From positions 62,001 to 126,000 of the forward strand of contig JAQUIT010000010.1 of the NCBI GenBank assembly GCA_028681335.1: a DNA stretch of 64,000 bases. The letters run 5' to 3'. Within the stretch, counting starts at the first letter, position 1. Each line of letters begins with the position of its first letter. A program made the position numbers and the translations under genes. Origin of the DNA: Desulfuromonadaceae bacterium. Its GTDB lineage: Bacteria > Desulfobacterota > Desulfuromonadia > Geobacterales > Pseudopelobacteraceae. A model generated the notes under the pieces. The model ran no database searches. It was not told the origin of the DNA and worked only from the letters and a program-made list of their open reading frames with translations. Below, piece by piece: positions 18,523 to 27,957 of the stretch.

Positions 18523-19050
18523 CTAATCTTTATTTTTTATATCCACCTGAATTCCGGCTTTCCGAATGGTCTCAATCAGCTCGGTGTATTCCTTGTACTT
18601 TTGGTTGTAGGCGACCCTGCTATCTTCATACTCTTTTTTCAATTCGCCTAACTGCTCCCGAGAGATCTCTTTCGTATCATAGATCTGCCTACGCACCTGT
18701 TCCATATGCTGCTCGATACCTTTTAGCTCCGCTTCCAGAGCATCAAGCTCCTTACGCCAATCATCGCGGCTCTTACCGCCATACAGTCCCTTATCAGTTC
18801 CTTGCGTTACGGCAGGCTTTGTTTCCGTTTTTCCTGTCGTACCGGACGTGTTCTCGGAATCAGGGGACACACTCGGCACCTCCTGCTGAATATCCTCACG
18901 CCGTCTTACTTTCTTTCGATATTTTCTGGGAACGCTCGAATAATCTTCGGTGAAGTTGTACGTACCACTATCGTCAACCCATGAATAGGTTTCTGCATAG
19001 AGGGGTGCCGCCAGCAACAGAATGAATCCCAAACAGACGTATGATTTCAT
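18523..19050 (-). CDS. Exported DUF4124-type coiled-coil protein
   Basis: 175 residues. A cleavable signal peptide (about 1-19, ending APLYA) is followed by a DUF4124-like beta segment (ETYSWVDDSGTYNFTEDY). A long, highly charged helical region then runs from about 100 to 170 (ELDALEAELKGIEQHMEQVR), predicted coiled coil. The middle is Ser/Thr-rich and likely disordered. Periplasmic; function unknown. It lies just downstream of the HIT gene on the same strand, and the terminator shared with the Mg2+ operon closes it. Confidence 0.75.
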   Translation of the reverse strand: MKSYVCLGFILLLAAPLYAETYSWVDDSGTYNFTEDYSSVPRKYRKKVRRREDIQQEVPSVSPDSENTSGTTGKTETKPAVTQGTDKGLYGGKSRDDWRKELDALEAELKGIEQHMEQVRRQIYDTKEISREQLGELKKEYEDSRVAYNQKYKEYTELIETIRKAGIQVDIKNKD

Positions 19051-19065
19051 AGATTACCTCGTTCT

Positions 19066-19410
19066 CTAACCCGGAGGCCAGGCAAACTCGCGCCCGGCCA
19101 GCAGATGATAATGAATGTGAAAGACAGATTGTCCCGCCCCGGCACCATTATTCTGTACGATACGGAAGCCGGACTCGGCATACCCCTTGGCACGGGCTAT
19201 TTCACCGCCTTTGCGCACGGCATATCCTACCAGAGCATCTTCGTCTACAGTCATGTCCAGACAGTTCACAAAATGTTTTTTCGGTAGCAGCAGCAGGTGC
19301 AACGGTGCCTGCGGTGATACATCTTCAATCACGAGCAACCGTTCGTCCTCAAACACCTTCTTTGACGGGATCTCACCACTAATAATTTTACAGAAAATAC
19401 AATTTTCCAT
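19066..19410 (-). CDS. HIT-family nucleotide-binding hydrolase (HINT type)
   Basis: 114-residue histidine-triad protein of the HinT/PKCI group, which hydrolyses nucleoside phosphoramidates and aminoacyl-AMPs. It opens MENCIFCKIISGEIPS, with a CxxC zinc-like pair (C4, C7), and has the triad HIHYHLL near the C-terminus. I chose ATG 19410 because AAGGAG lies just upstream; a longer in-frame reading from 19446 has no ribosome site. Only 13 nt separates it from the tlyA stop, so it is probably in the tlyA operon. Confidence 0.9.
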   Translation of the reverse strand: MENCIFCKIISGEIPSKKVFEDERLLVIEDVSPQAPLHLLLLPKKHFVNCLDMTVDEDALVGYAVRKGGEIARAKGYAESGFRIVQNNGAGAGQSVFHIHYHLLAGREFAWPPG

Positions 19411-19423
19411 GCCTACTCCTTTC

Positions 19424-20167
19424 TCACGGGTTGTCTGGCAATGCAAGTAGTATCAAAAACTCGCGGTTGCCGTCCGCTCCGGTGATTGGTGATGCGCACA
19501 GTCCGGCGACCTTCAACCCCAGATCAGACGCTGTCCGGCGTACTTCTTCAATGACTTTCTCATGGGCGGCAGGATCACGGACAATCCCACCCTTCCCTAC
19601 TTCGCCCCTACCGACTTCGAATTGCGGCTTGATCAGTGCTATGATCCGGCCACCCGGCTTTAACAGACCAACCGTGGCGGGAAGCACCTTGGACAGCGAA
19701 ATAAACGAGGCGTCAATAACGGCCAATACAGGTTCATCGTCAAGTTGATCCGGCGTAACGGTGCGGATATTGGTCCTCTCCATGCTAACGACACGCGGAT
19801 CTTGCTGCAACTTCCATGCTAGCTGGCTGTAACCGACATCAATGGCAAAGACCTTGGCTGCTCCCGCCTGCAACAGACAATCGGTGAAACCGCCAGTTGA
19901 GGAGCCGACATCAACGGCGACCAATCCTGTCACATCCACTCCGAACTCGTCCAGAGCCCTGCGCAGTTTAAGACCGCCACGGCTGACAAAGGGAAGATTT
20001 TCCCCCTTGAGACGTATCTCCACATCAATAGCAACCAGCTGCCCGGCTTTATCAACGGTGTGGTCACCCACGACCACCTGTCCCGCCATAATCATGGCGC
20101 GCGCCTTCTCAATTGAGGAGGCTAGACCGTGTCCCAAAATCAGCGTGTCGAGTCGTTGTTTTGTCAT
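19424..20167 (-). CDS. tlyA: TlyA-family rRNA 2'-O-methyltransferase / hemolysin A-like
   Basis: 247 residues: an S4 RNA-binding domain (about 3-65; KQRLDTLILGHGLASSIEKARAMI) followed by an FtsJ/RrmJ-type SAM methyltransferase domain (GLVAVDVGSSTGGFTDCLLQAG about 78-100; LALIKPQFE-like IALIKPQFEVG). Mycobacterial TlyA methylates cytidines in 16S and 23S rRNA; the older hemolysin label is misleading. I chose the start giving MTKQRLD (20167), matching the family; an in-frame ATG at 20206 is possible and neither has a strong ribosome site. It is first in a short tlyA-hit-DUF4124 unit. Confidence 0.88.
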   Translation of the reverse strand: MTKQRLDTLILGHGLASSIEKARAMIMAGQVVVGDHTVDKAGQLVAIDVEIRLKGENLPFVSRGGLKLRRALDEFGVDVTGLVAVDVGSSTGGFTDCLLQAGAAKVFAIDVGYSQLAWKLQQDPRVVSMERTNIRTVTPDQLDDEPVLAVIDASFISLSKVLPATVGLLKPGGRIIALIKPQFEVGRGEVGKGGIVRDPAAHEKVIEEVRRTASDLGLKVAGLCASPITGADGNREFLILLALPDNP

Positions 20168-20230
20168 AGTGGATTTGCTGTCACCGCGAAGAACATTTTG
20201 TAGCATGAATCAAACGACATCAAGGTCAAA

Positions 20231-20260
20231 AAAAGTCCCGCTGTATTCAGCGGGACTTTT
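20231..20260 (-). terminator. Terminator of the pur-pyrE operon
   Basis: A 13-bp perfect stem (AAAAGTCCCGCTG/CAGCGGGACTTTT) with a 4-nt loop, read on the minus strand into a run of seven T, just after pyrE. Confidence 0.92.
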
Positions 20261-20268
20261 CGTACCAA

Positions 20269-20820
20269 CTATTCACCAACCAACTGGCTCTTGGTAAAGA
20301 GCGATCTCAGCCAGTACCCTTCCGCTTCGATGTTTTCGCGACCACCTTCTTCGCGATCAACCAGTGTCACGATACCAAGCACCACTAATCCCTCTTCCTC
20401 TGCCCGACGTACCGCCTTCATAGAAGAGCCACCGGTTGTGACAACATCTTCCACAATAACTACTCTGGTACCGGTAGGGAGGTTCTTGCGCCCTTCCAAC
20501 CACTGACCGGTTCCGTGCCCTTTTGGTTCCTTGCGGATGATGAAAGCATGCATGTTCTTGCCGGCCAGATGGGCGGCAATCGAAGTCGCCGTAGCAATCG
20601 GATCGGCCCCGAGGGTGATGCCCCCAACCGCCTGGACATTTTCAACGTCCTTGATGGCATCGTAGAACAGCTTGCCGACCAGAAAACCACCTTCAGCGTG
20701 CAGCGTGGTCTGTTTGCCGTCAAAGTAGAAGTCACTCTGGCGACCGGAAGCCAGAGTCACAAGGCGTTTTTCGTATGACAATTCCAGGATTATTTTCTTT
20801 AATTGTTCGCGATCACTCAT
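20269..20820 (-). CDS. pyrE: Orotate phosphoribosyltransferase
   Basis: Adds PRPP to orotate to form OMP in pyrimidine synthesis. 183 residues from the start chosen here. The PRPP-binding loop is clear in RVVIVEDVVTTGGSS (about 117-131). Other landmarks are DFYFDGKQTTLHAEGG and GTGQWLEG. ATG 20820 overlaps the purF 3' end by 8 nt; a longer in-frame extension inside purF is not credible. It is the last gene of the operon, just before a strong terminator, so a pyrimidine gene is tied to purine gene expression. Confidence 0.95.
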   Translation of the reverse strand: MSDREQLKKIILELSYEKRLVTLASGRQSDFYFDGKQTTLHAEGGFLVGKLFYDAIKDVENVQAVGGITLGADPIATATSIAAHLAGKNMHAFIIRKEPKGHGTGQWLEGRKNLPTGTRVVIVEDVVTTGGSSMKAVRRAEEEGLVVLGIVTLVDREEGGRENIEAEGYWLRSLFTKSQLVGE

Positions 20821-22240
20821 GTTTCGTCTGCTCCTCTTCGAATAATCCCATCTGCGGAATGTCCGCAGGTTTGGGGAATGCAACCGGGTAAGTTCCGGCA
20901 AAACAGGCTTTGCAATAATGAGTGTTACCTTGACCGATAGAAGAGACAAGCCCCTCTTCGGACAGATACCCGATGGTATCAGCGGTAACATAGCGGCAGA
21001 TTTCATCGATTGTATGCGATGAGGAAATCAGTTCCTTGCGATTCGGCGTATCGATGCCGTAGTAGCAGGGGAAACTGGTAGGTGGTGATGAAATCCTCAG
21101 ATGGACCTCTTTTGCACCCGCCTGACGCACCATCTTGACAATTTTCCGCGATGTGGTGCCGCGTACGATGGAGTCGTCAATCACGACCACACGCTTCCCT
21201 TTGAGAAGTTCACGTACCGGATTGAGCTTGATTTTGACACCAAAGTGGCGAATTGCCTGGGCAGGTTCGATGAATGTCCTGCCGACATAGTGATTACGGA
21301 TCAAACCCAGTTCAAAAGGTATCCCAGCTTCCTCGGCGTACCCCATGGCGGCGGGGACTCCGGAGTCCGGTACGGCGATAACAACATCGGCATCAACCGG
21401 GTACTCACGCGCCAGCTGACGCCCCAGCTCTTTACGGGCCAGATAAACATTCCTGCCGAAAATATTGGAATCGGGACGGGCAAAATAGACGAATTCAAAA
21501 ATGCAGGGGGTCGGCTCAATAGGAGTGAACGGGAAGTACGACTTAACGCCGCCGTCCTTGGTGCAAACAATCATTTCTCCCGGCTCGATCTCACGGACAA
21601 ATTCAGCTTCGATCAGGTCCAGGGCACAGCTTTCCGAGGCAACCACCCAGGCGTCACCCAGTTTGCCGAGGCATAACGGGCGGAAGCCATTGGGGTCACG
21701 TACCGCAATCATGCGGGTTTCGGTCAGAAAAACGAGGCAGTAGGCGCCCTGAACACGCTTCAGTGCTTCAACAATGCGGTCTACAAGCGAGTTGGTCTTG
21801 TATGTGGCGATAAGATGGATGATTATTTCCGTATCCATCGTCGTCTGAAAGATTGATCCGTACGCTTCCAGCTCTGCCTTCAACAGCTGCGCGTTGACCA
21901 GATTGCCATTGTGGGCAACAGCAATCGAACCACGCGAATAATCAACCATGATCGGCTGAACGTTTTTTTCTACAGAAGCACCTGCCGTTGAATAACGCAC
22001 ATGCCCGATGGCTGATTTACCCGGTAACTTTTTAAAAACATCCGGATTGCTGAACACATCGGCAACCAGCCCCATCCGCTTGTGAGCGTGCAGGGATTCT
22101 CCGTCTGACGAAACAATACCGCAGCTTTCCTGGCCGCGATGCTGCAAGGCATAGAGACCGAGGTAGGTCAGATTTGATGCCTCCGAGTGATTGTAAATTC
22201 CGAAAACACCGCATTCTTCTTGGGGACGGGATAAATCCAT
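20813..22240 (-). CDS. purF: Amidophosphoribosyltransferase, Fe-S proenzyme type
   Basis: First committed enzyme of purine synthesis, making phosphoribosylamine from PRPP and glutamine. 475 residues. The N-terminal Ntn glutaminase needs removal of a 9-residue propeptide to expose Cys10 (QEECGVFG). The C-terminal PRTase domain has RVVVIDDSIVRGTTS. Cysteines in PTPCIFEF, FPCYYG and the CKAC pair near the C-terminus match the four ligands of the Bacillus-type [4Fe-4S] enzyme, suggesting oxygen sensitivity. ATG 22240 has GGAG about 9 nt upstream; a GTG at 22255 is less likely. Confidence 0.95.
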   Translation of the reverse strand: MDLSRPQEECGVFGIYNHSEASNLTYLGLYALQHRGQESCGIVSSDGESLHAHKRMGLVADVFSNPDVFKKLPGKSAIGHVRYSTAGASVEKNVQPIMVDYSRGSIAVAHNGNLVNAQLLKAELEAYGSIFQTTMDTEIIIHLIATYKTNSLVDRIVEALKRVQGAYCLVFLTETRMIAVRDPNGFRPLCLGKLGDAWVVASESCALDLIEAEFVREIEPGEMIVCTKDGGVKSYFPFTPIEPTPCIFEFVYFARPDSNIFGRNVYLARKELGRQLAREYPVDADVVIAVPDSGVPAAMGYAEEAGIPFELGLIRNHYVGRTFIEPAQAIRHFGVKIKLNPVRELLKGKRVVVIDDSIVRGTTSRKIVKMVRQAGAKEVHLRISSPPTSFPCYYGIDTPNRKELISSSHTIDEICRYVTADTIGYLSEEGLVSSIGQGNTHYCKACFAGTYPVAFPKPADIPQMGLFEEEQTKHE

Positions 22241-22267
22241 GGGTAAAGGCTCCACTCTCTTTTTGAA

Positions 22268-23095
22268 TCAGATCAGGTTCTTTTTAGCATACTCGGCGGC
22301 ATTTTTATACAGGATCAGACCGTCACCATCTTCCGGCAGATCCTCCCTCGTCCAGCGGGGGTGCTGGGTGTAATGAACGAACGCTTCGGGATGCGGCATC
22401 AGCCCCATCAACCGCCCGGTCGTGTCACAGAGGGCTGCGATGGCGTTGGTGGAGCCGTTCGGGTTGGCTGGAAACTCCATAGTCTGTTCGGTGTACCCGG
22501 CATCGCTGTAGCGCATGACGGCAAGGTGTCCGGTTTCAATGCGCTCCAGCGTCGCAGCCGAATCGCAGAGGAATTTGCCTTCTCCATGACGCACCGGCAG
22601 ATAAATGCCACGGTCGATCCCACGGGTAAAGATACTTGGTGAGTCAGCGTCTACTTTGAGGTACGTCCAGCGGTCCTGGAAACGGCCACAATCATTATGA
22701 GTCAGTGTGACGGTCTGGTGAAGATAGTTACCGTCAAACCCGGGCAGCATACCCATCTTGACCATCAACTGAAAACCGTTGCAGACACCGAGGATCAACT
22801 TGCCACTCGCAATGAAGCGGGTAAACTGGTCGACAAGCTTCTCATCAGTCCCGGCAACCACTGCATTCTTCAGGCGATTGGCCTGGGCCTTGGCGCTCCC
22901 CAGATCGTCACCGTCAAGAAATCCGCCGGTCAGATTGAGAAAATGGAAGTCATCGAGCCGAATCTCGCCGGAAAGGATCTCGGCGATATGGGCGATAACA
23001 GTCTCATCGAAGCCACCGAGGCGGCAGGCATGCGCGGCCTCCATCTCGCAGTTGGTACCGTTGCCGGTTATGACGATTGCGCGTGTCTGTTTCAT
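22268..23095 (-). CDS. purQ: FGAM synthase, glutaminase subunit
   Basis: Class I glutamine amidotransferase feeding ammonia to PurL for formylglycinamidine ribonucleotide synthesis. 275 residues, longer than the 225-230 of the Bacillus type. The nucleophile elbow is GVCNGFQL (about 100-107) and the His/Glu pair is in the MPHPEAF region. The ATG at 23095 is preceded by AAGGAGA. recQ separates it from purL, although the two products act as one complex. Confidence 0.93.
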   Translation of the reverse strand: MKQTRAIVITGNGTNCEMEAAHACRLGGFDETVIAHIAEILSGEIRLDDFHFLNLTGGFLDGDDLGSAKAQANRLKNAVVAGTDEKLVDQFTRFIASGKLILGVCNGFQLMVKMGMLPGFDGNYLHQTVTLTHNDCGRFQDRWTYLKVDADSPSIFTRGIDRGIYLPVRHGEGKFLCDSAATLERIETGHLAVMRYSDAGYTEQTMEFPANPNGSTNAIAALCDTTGRLMGLMPHPEAFVHYTQHPRWTREDLPEDGDGLILYKNAAEYAKKNLI

Positions 23096-23150
23096 TGATT
23101 CCAGTTCTCCTTGTACTTTCATACTATATCAGTATCCAGTATATTCCACT

Positions 23151-24956
23151 CTAATTAAAATTGCTGTTCCGCCCGTTTATGGCATCCAGAAACGCGGCCC
23201 CATATTTGCGCAGCTTATTCTCACCTACCCCGGTAACAGAGAGTAGTTCACGTTCATCTCGAGGTCTGCTCGATGCCATTTCCAACAGTGTCGCATCGGA
23301 AAAAACCACAAATGGCGGCACATTTGCAGCATCGGCAATCTGCTTTCGCAGGACCCGCAATTCATCAAACAGCAGCTGATGAATGCTGTCAACAGCCCCG
23401 CCGCGGCGCTTGCTCTTTGCCTCGGGCTTGATGGTCACACGGGGATGACCGAGTATTACCTGTGTCTCCCCCCTGAGAACCGGACGCGCCGCCGGTGAAA
23501 GACCGAGGACGCCGTAACGGGTAAAGTCCTGAACAAGGTAGCCGAGATGAATCAGCTGGCGAAAAATATTTTCCCACTCGACAGCAGACAGGTCCGAGCC
23601 GATACCGTAGGTGGACAGTTCATGATGGCGCAGATCGGTCACCCGCTGGCTCTTTGCCCCGCGCAGCACCTCAATGACATGCCGGACCCCGAAGCGTTCG
23701 CCAACCCGGTATACACATGAAAGCGCTTTTTTCGCCTGTTCGGAAGCGTCGAAACGCTGTGGCGGATCGGTACAGATATCGCAGTTACCACAATCGTGCT
23801 CACGCTGGTCGCCGAAGTAGGAGAGCAGTGCCCGACGACGGCACGTCAGCGCCTCACCGTAGGAGACCATCGCGTTCAACTTCTGGAGTTCAATCCGCAC
23901 CCGTTCAGCATTGTCGCTGTTTTCGATCAGCGACCGGGCGGTCATCACATCCCCCATGCCGAACAGCATCAGCGCTTCGGAAGGCAGACCATCACGCCCC
24001 GCCCTGCCGGTCTCCTGATAGTAACTCTCGACACTCTTCGGCATATCATAATGGACGACAAAGCGGACATTCGGCTTGTCGATACCCATCCCGAAGGCAA
24101 CGGTGGCGACAACTATACGCAGGTCGTCACAACGAAAGGCATTCTGTACCCTGCTCCGCTCTTTATCCGGCAATCCGGCGTGATAAGCGGCAGCTGAAAA
24201 CCCTGCCTGCACCAACTGGTCGGCGATCTGTTCGACACGCTTCCTGCTCAGCGCATAGATAATTCCTGCCTCATCGCCGCGCCCTTTCAAAAACCCCGAC
24301 AGTTGCACAAACGGCTTGTGCTTGGGAATCACCGTATACGTTATGTTCGGACGGTCAAAACCGGCGACAAAGACTTTGGCCTGGCCAATCCCCAGCTGAT
24401 TAACGATGTCCTTGCGTGTTTCAGGATCTGCCGTCGCGGTCATAGCAACAATCGGCACATCCGGAAAAGCTCTCCGCAACTGACCGAGCTTCACATAATC
24501 GGGACGGAAGTCGTGTCCCCACTGGGAGATACAGTGTGCCTCATCAATGGCAAACAGCGCCAGCCTGAGCGTGGACAGTGTTTCCATGAAATCCGGCAAC
24601 AGCAGCCGTTCCGGCGCAACATACAGCAAATCCAGATCGTTGTTATACAACTGACGCATAACCTGCCGCGCCTCATCAGTTGTCAGCGACGAGTTGAGAC
24701 AGGCCGCACGCACGCCGTTGTCCAGCAGTGCATCGACCTGATCCTTCATCAGTGCGATCAGCGGTGAAACAACGATCGCCACACCGTCACGGTGCAGAGC
24801 CGGAACCTGGTAGCAGAGTGACTTACCGCCGCCGGTCGGCATTACCAGAAACACGTCTTCACCCGCCACCACCCGCTCAATGACGTCCTGCTGGGGCGCC
24901 CGGAACTGGTGAAAACCGAAGACGGTTTTCAGGGTGTGGTGAATGGCTTCAGGCAT
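23151..24956 (-). CDS. recQ: ATP-dependent DNA helicase RecQ
   Basis: 3'-5' superfamily 2 DNA helicase of recombination and repair. 601 residues, usual for the family. Walker A is MPTGGGKSLCYQ (about 40-50) and the box II is DEAH (IDEAHCISQWGHDFRPDY). Motif VI is QETGRAGRDGLPS. The RecQ zinc site is four Cys in CRRRALLSYFG...CGNCDIC. A winged helix and a C-terminal HRDC domain (about 515-595) follow. It is embedded between purL (9-nt gap) and purQ (55-nt gap) in a purine operon, an unusual position. Confidence 0.96.
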   Translation of the reverse strand: MPEAIHHTLKTVFGFHQFRAPQQDVIERVVAGEDVFLVMPTGGGKSLCYQVPALHRDGVAIVVSPLIALMKDQVDALLDNGVRAACLNSSLTTDEARQVMRQLYNNDLDLLYVAPERLLLPDFMETLSTLRLALFAIDEAHCISQWGHDFRPDYVKLGQLRRAFPDVPIVAMTATADPETRKDIVNQLGIGQAKVFVAGFDRPNITYTVIPKHKPFVQLSGFLKGRGDEAGIIYALSRKRVEQIADQLVQAGFSAAAYHAGLPDKERSRVQNAFRCDDLRIVVATVAFGMGIDKPNVRFVVHYDMPKSVESYYQETGRAGRDGLPSEALMLFGMGDVMTARSLIENSDNAERVRIELQKLNAMVSYGEALTCRRRALLSYFGDQREHDCGNCDICTDPPQRFDASEQAKKALSCVYRVGERFGVRHVIEVLRGAKSQRVTDLRHHELSTYGIGSDLSAVEWENIFRQLIHLGYLVQDFTRYGVLGLSPAARPVLRGETQVILGHPRVTIKPEAKSKRRGGAVDSIHQLLFDELRVLRKQIADAANVPPFVVFSDATLLEMASSRPRDERELLSVTGVGENKLRKYGAAFLDAINGRNSNFN

Positions 24957-24965
24957 TGTGGGCAG

Positions 24966-27956
24966 CTATAGTTCCCGCAAAGTTTGCTGCCACGCTTCTT
25001 TCAGTTCTGCCAGATCGGCAGCAACAGCAGAAGCACCACTCAACCCGATAACTGAAAGCTTTTGTCCCTCTGTCACAACTCCTATTGAGGCAAAACAGTT
25101 GCCGCTCATGATCGCCTCGAATTGCTCGCGTTTTTCTGGATGCACCGTTACCAGATGGCGTGACGCCGATTCGGAGAAGAGTAGTGTGCAATCACTCCTG
25201 CCAGCATCGTCACCTTTCCAGAGAACGCGGGATAGATCCAGATCCATGCCATACCCGCCTGCAAAGGCACTTTCTGCCGCTGCTACTGCCAGGCCGCCAT
25301 CGGAGAGATCATGGCATGATGCAACCACACCCTGGTTCACCGCTGCGTGATATGCCTGATAGCGCTTGTAAGCCTTAGCGGCATCAACCTTGGGAATCTT
25401 GTTGCCAACGGCTCCTGAAAGCGCCAGATATTCAGAGCCACCAAGTTCGTCAGCCGTCTTGCCGAGCAGATAGACGATATCGCCCGGGCGTTTGACATCC
25501 ATCGTCACCGCCTTTCTGGCATCATCCATTTTGCCGATAACAGAAAAGAGCAGTGTCGGCGGGATTGAGATTTTTGTCGTACCGTCATAAAAGTCGTTCT
25601 TCATCGAATCTTTACCGGAAATCAACGGCAGGTTGTACTCCATACAGACATCATAGAGAGCCTGATTGGAGCGCACCAGCTGAGCCATTTTGTACGCACC
25701 ATCCGGGGTCTTCTCCGACTGGACCGGGTCACACCAGCAGAAATTATCCAGACCGGCGACAAGATCCAGTGACCCGCCGACGGCAACATAGTTCCGCAGA
25801 GCCTCGTCAACGGCGTTGGCGGTCATGTGATAGGTATCAATATCCGAGTAGCGCGGGCAGATACCATGGGCGGTAACAACACCTTCGAACGATTCGAGGA
25901 TCGGCCTGACCACCGCCGCATCCGAGGGGCCGTCATTGGCCACGCCGCTGAACGGTTTAACAACAGAGCCACCCTGGACTTCATGGTCATAACGACGGAC
26001 CACGGATTCCTTGGAGCAGATGTTCAGGGCCGACAAGAGCTGTTTGAGGTCGGCGGTATAATCACCTTTCTCTTCAAGAAGCGGCTCATGATTATGTGGT
26101 GGGGTCCACTTGGCCGGGAGCTGCATCGGCGGCAACCCTTCGTGCATAAATTCCATCGGTAACCAGGCGACCGTCTTTTCGCCATAGAGCATATGGAACA
26201 CACCGTTGTCGGTGAATTCGCCCAGTACGGTTGCCTCCACGCCAAAACGCACTGCCATGGCAAGAAATTCGTCAATCTGCTCCGGCGGAACGGCCAGGGA
26301 CATACGTTCCTGTGCTTCGGAAATAAGAATTTCCCACGGGTTGAGACCCGGGTATTTGAGCGGCGCTTTCGCAAGATCCATCCTGCAGCCACCACACTCG
26401 CCCGCCATCTCGCCGATGGAAGAGGAGAGACCACCGGCACCGTTATCAGTAATAAAGCGATAGAGCCCCTTATCACGGGCACGGATCAGAAAGTCGAACA
26501 TCCGCTTCTGGGTTATCGGGTCGCCAATCTGCACAGCTGTTACCGGCGAATTCTCATTCAATTCCTCTGACGAAAATGTCGCACCGTGAATACCATCCTT
26601 GCCGATACGGCCGCCGGTCATGACGATAATATCGCCCGGCTTGATATACTTATCATGCCCCGGCTGGCCATTGACCACAGCAGGCATCATTCCGGCTGTG
26701 CCGCAGAAAACAAGTGGCTTTCCGGCATAACGTTCATCAAACACGAGAGAGCCGTTGACCGTCGGGATACCGCTCTTGTTGCCGCCATGTTCAACACCCT
26801 CCACAACGCCTTCGTAGATGCGCCGAGGGTGAAGGAGGCGGCTTGGCAGCGGCTTGGCATAGAACGGGTCGGCAAAACAGAAGACATCGGTGTTAAAAAT
26901 CAGCTTTGCGCCCTGACCGGTGCCGAACGGGTCGCGGTTGACACCAACAATGCCGGTCAGCGCTCCGCCGTAAGGATCAAGCGCCGACGGAGAGTTGTGG
27001 GTCTCAACCTTGAATACCAGCGAGTGTTTTTCGTTGAACTTGATGACACCAGCGTTGTCCTTGAATACGGAGAGACAGAAATCCTTGTCCCCCATCCGCT
27101 CGCGGACATCTTTGGTCGTGCGCTGGATGAATGATTTAAACAGGGACTTGATCTCCTGCTTATTACCGTTTTCATCCTCGTACTGCACGGTTCCGGCAAA
27201 AATCTTATGCTTGCAGTGCTCCGACCAGGTCTGCGCCAGACATTCCAACTCAACATCGGTAGGTTTCGCACCCAGACCGAACTTTTTACGCTCGACCAGT
27301 ATTTTCGAGTCGCGGTAATGCGCCTGGATAATCTGCATCTCATCCAGTGTCAGCGCCAGCACTCCATCCTTGCTGATCCGCATCAGTTCGTCGTCCGAAA
27401 CCTCCAGATCTATTTCCCGAACCTCGACCTTCGTTTCACCACTGACCTTGGGCACGGCGAGAGGGAAGCCACCTTTTGCGGCAAAATCTGCCGCTGAAAG
27501 GATACTGTAGCGCTGGATAAGGGTATTGCAGAGGAGTCCGGTGGCAATTTTCTCCACATCGGCAGCGGACAGGTGACCTTTCAGCAGGTACTGCACCGAA
27601 TAGTAGACCCCGTCACCTTCGGCACAGGCACGACCGGTCAGATAGGCAACCGCCTCACGGGCGGTACGCCCGACATTGTCGGTTACGCCGGGACGGAAAC
27701 CTACTTCCACGGCAAAATCGAAGCCGGCGGCAAGTGGCCGGTCGATGCTCCACACCTGAATAACCGGGTCACTGAACGGACCGGATGCAGCCAGTTCCAG
27801 CTCTTCGCCGCTCAGAGCAGTATCCAGAGTGTACACGTCAAGCGTGCGCACCTCTTCAACCTCAAGATGCAGGAAGTGCTCGATCTCCCGTTTGATCCGC
27901 TCGCCTTGTGCATCACGCACACCGGGCTTTAATGCTGCTTCTATTCTGTTAGCCAT
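24966..27956 (-). CDS. purL: FGAM synthase with fused PurS-like domain
   Basis: ATP-dependent synthetase converting FGAR to FGAM. 996 residues: longer than the small PurL (about 740) but shorter than the fused 1300-residue enzyme. The N-terminal ~170 residues look like a PurS-like module (RIEAALKPGVRDAQGERIKREI). Next comes the linker with the AIR-synthase repeats (SEHCKHK; VETHNSPSALDPYGGA; NGAGGLSSSIGEMA; GKDSMKND). The glutaminase is separate, encoded by purQ. This PurS-PurL plus PurQ arrangement is coherent and should be functional. Confidence 0.94.
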   Translation of the reverse strand: MANRIEAALKPGVRDAQGERIKREIEHFLHLEVEEVRTLDVYTLDTALSGEELELAASGPFSDPVIQVWSIDRPLAAGFDFAVEVGFRPGVTDNVGRTAREAVAYLTGRACAEGDGVYYSVQYLLKGHLSAADVEKIATGLLCNTLIQRYSILSAADFAAKGGFPLAVPKVSGETKVEVREIDLEVSDDELMRISKDGVLALTLDEMQIIQAHYRDSKILVERKKFGLGAKPTDVELECLAQTWSEHCKHKIFAGTVQYEDENGNKQEIKSLFKSFIQRTTKDVRERMGDKDFCLSVFKDNAGVIKFNEKHSLVFKVETHNSPSALDPYGGALTGIVGVNRDPFGTGQGAKLIFNTDVFCFADPFYAKPLPSRLLHPRRIYEGVVEGVEHGGNKSGIPTVNGSLVFDERYAGKPLVFCGTAGMMPAVVNGQPGHDKYIKPGDIIVMTGGRIGKDGIHGATFSSEELNENSPVTAVQIGDPITQKRMFDFLIRARDKGLYRFITDNGAGGLSSSIGEMAGECGGCRMDLAKAPLKYPGLNPWEILISEAQERMSLAVPPEQIDEFLAMAVRFGVEATVLGEFTDNGVFHMLYGEKTVAWLPMEFMHEGLPPMQLPAKWTPPHNHEPLLEEKGDYTADLKQLLSALNICSKESVVRRYDHEVQGGSVVKPFSGVANDGPSDAAVVRPILESFEGVVTAHGICPRYSDIDTYHMTANAVDEALRNYVAVGGSLDLVAGLDNFCWCDPVQSEKTPDGAYKMAQLVRSNQALYDVCMEYNLPLISGKDSMKNDFYDGTTKISIPPTLLFSVIGKMDDARKAVTMDVKRPGDIVYLLGKTADELGGSEYLALSGAVGNKIPKVDAAKAYKRYQAYHAAVNQGVVASCHDLSDGGLAVAAAESAFAGGYGMDLDLSRVLWKGDDAGRSDCTLLFSESASRHLVTVHPEKREQFEAIMSGNCFASIGVVTEGQKLSVIGLSGASAVAADLAELKEAWQQTLREL

Positions 27957-27957
27957 G

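Noticed and set aside
19424-20167. Calling TlyA a hemolysin.
   Set aside because: S4 plus FtsJ-type methyltransferase domains point to rRNA methylation.
20821-21006. 62-residue extension of PyrE.
   Set aside because: It is antiphase reading of the purF 3' end; MSDREQ at 20820 is the normal start.
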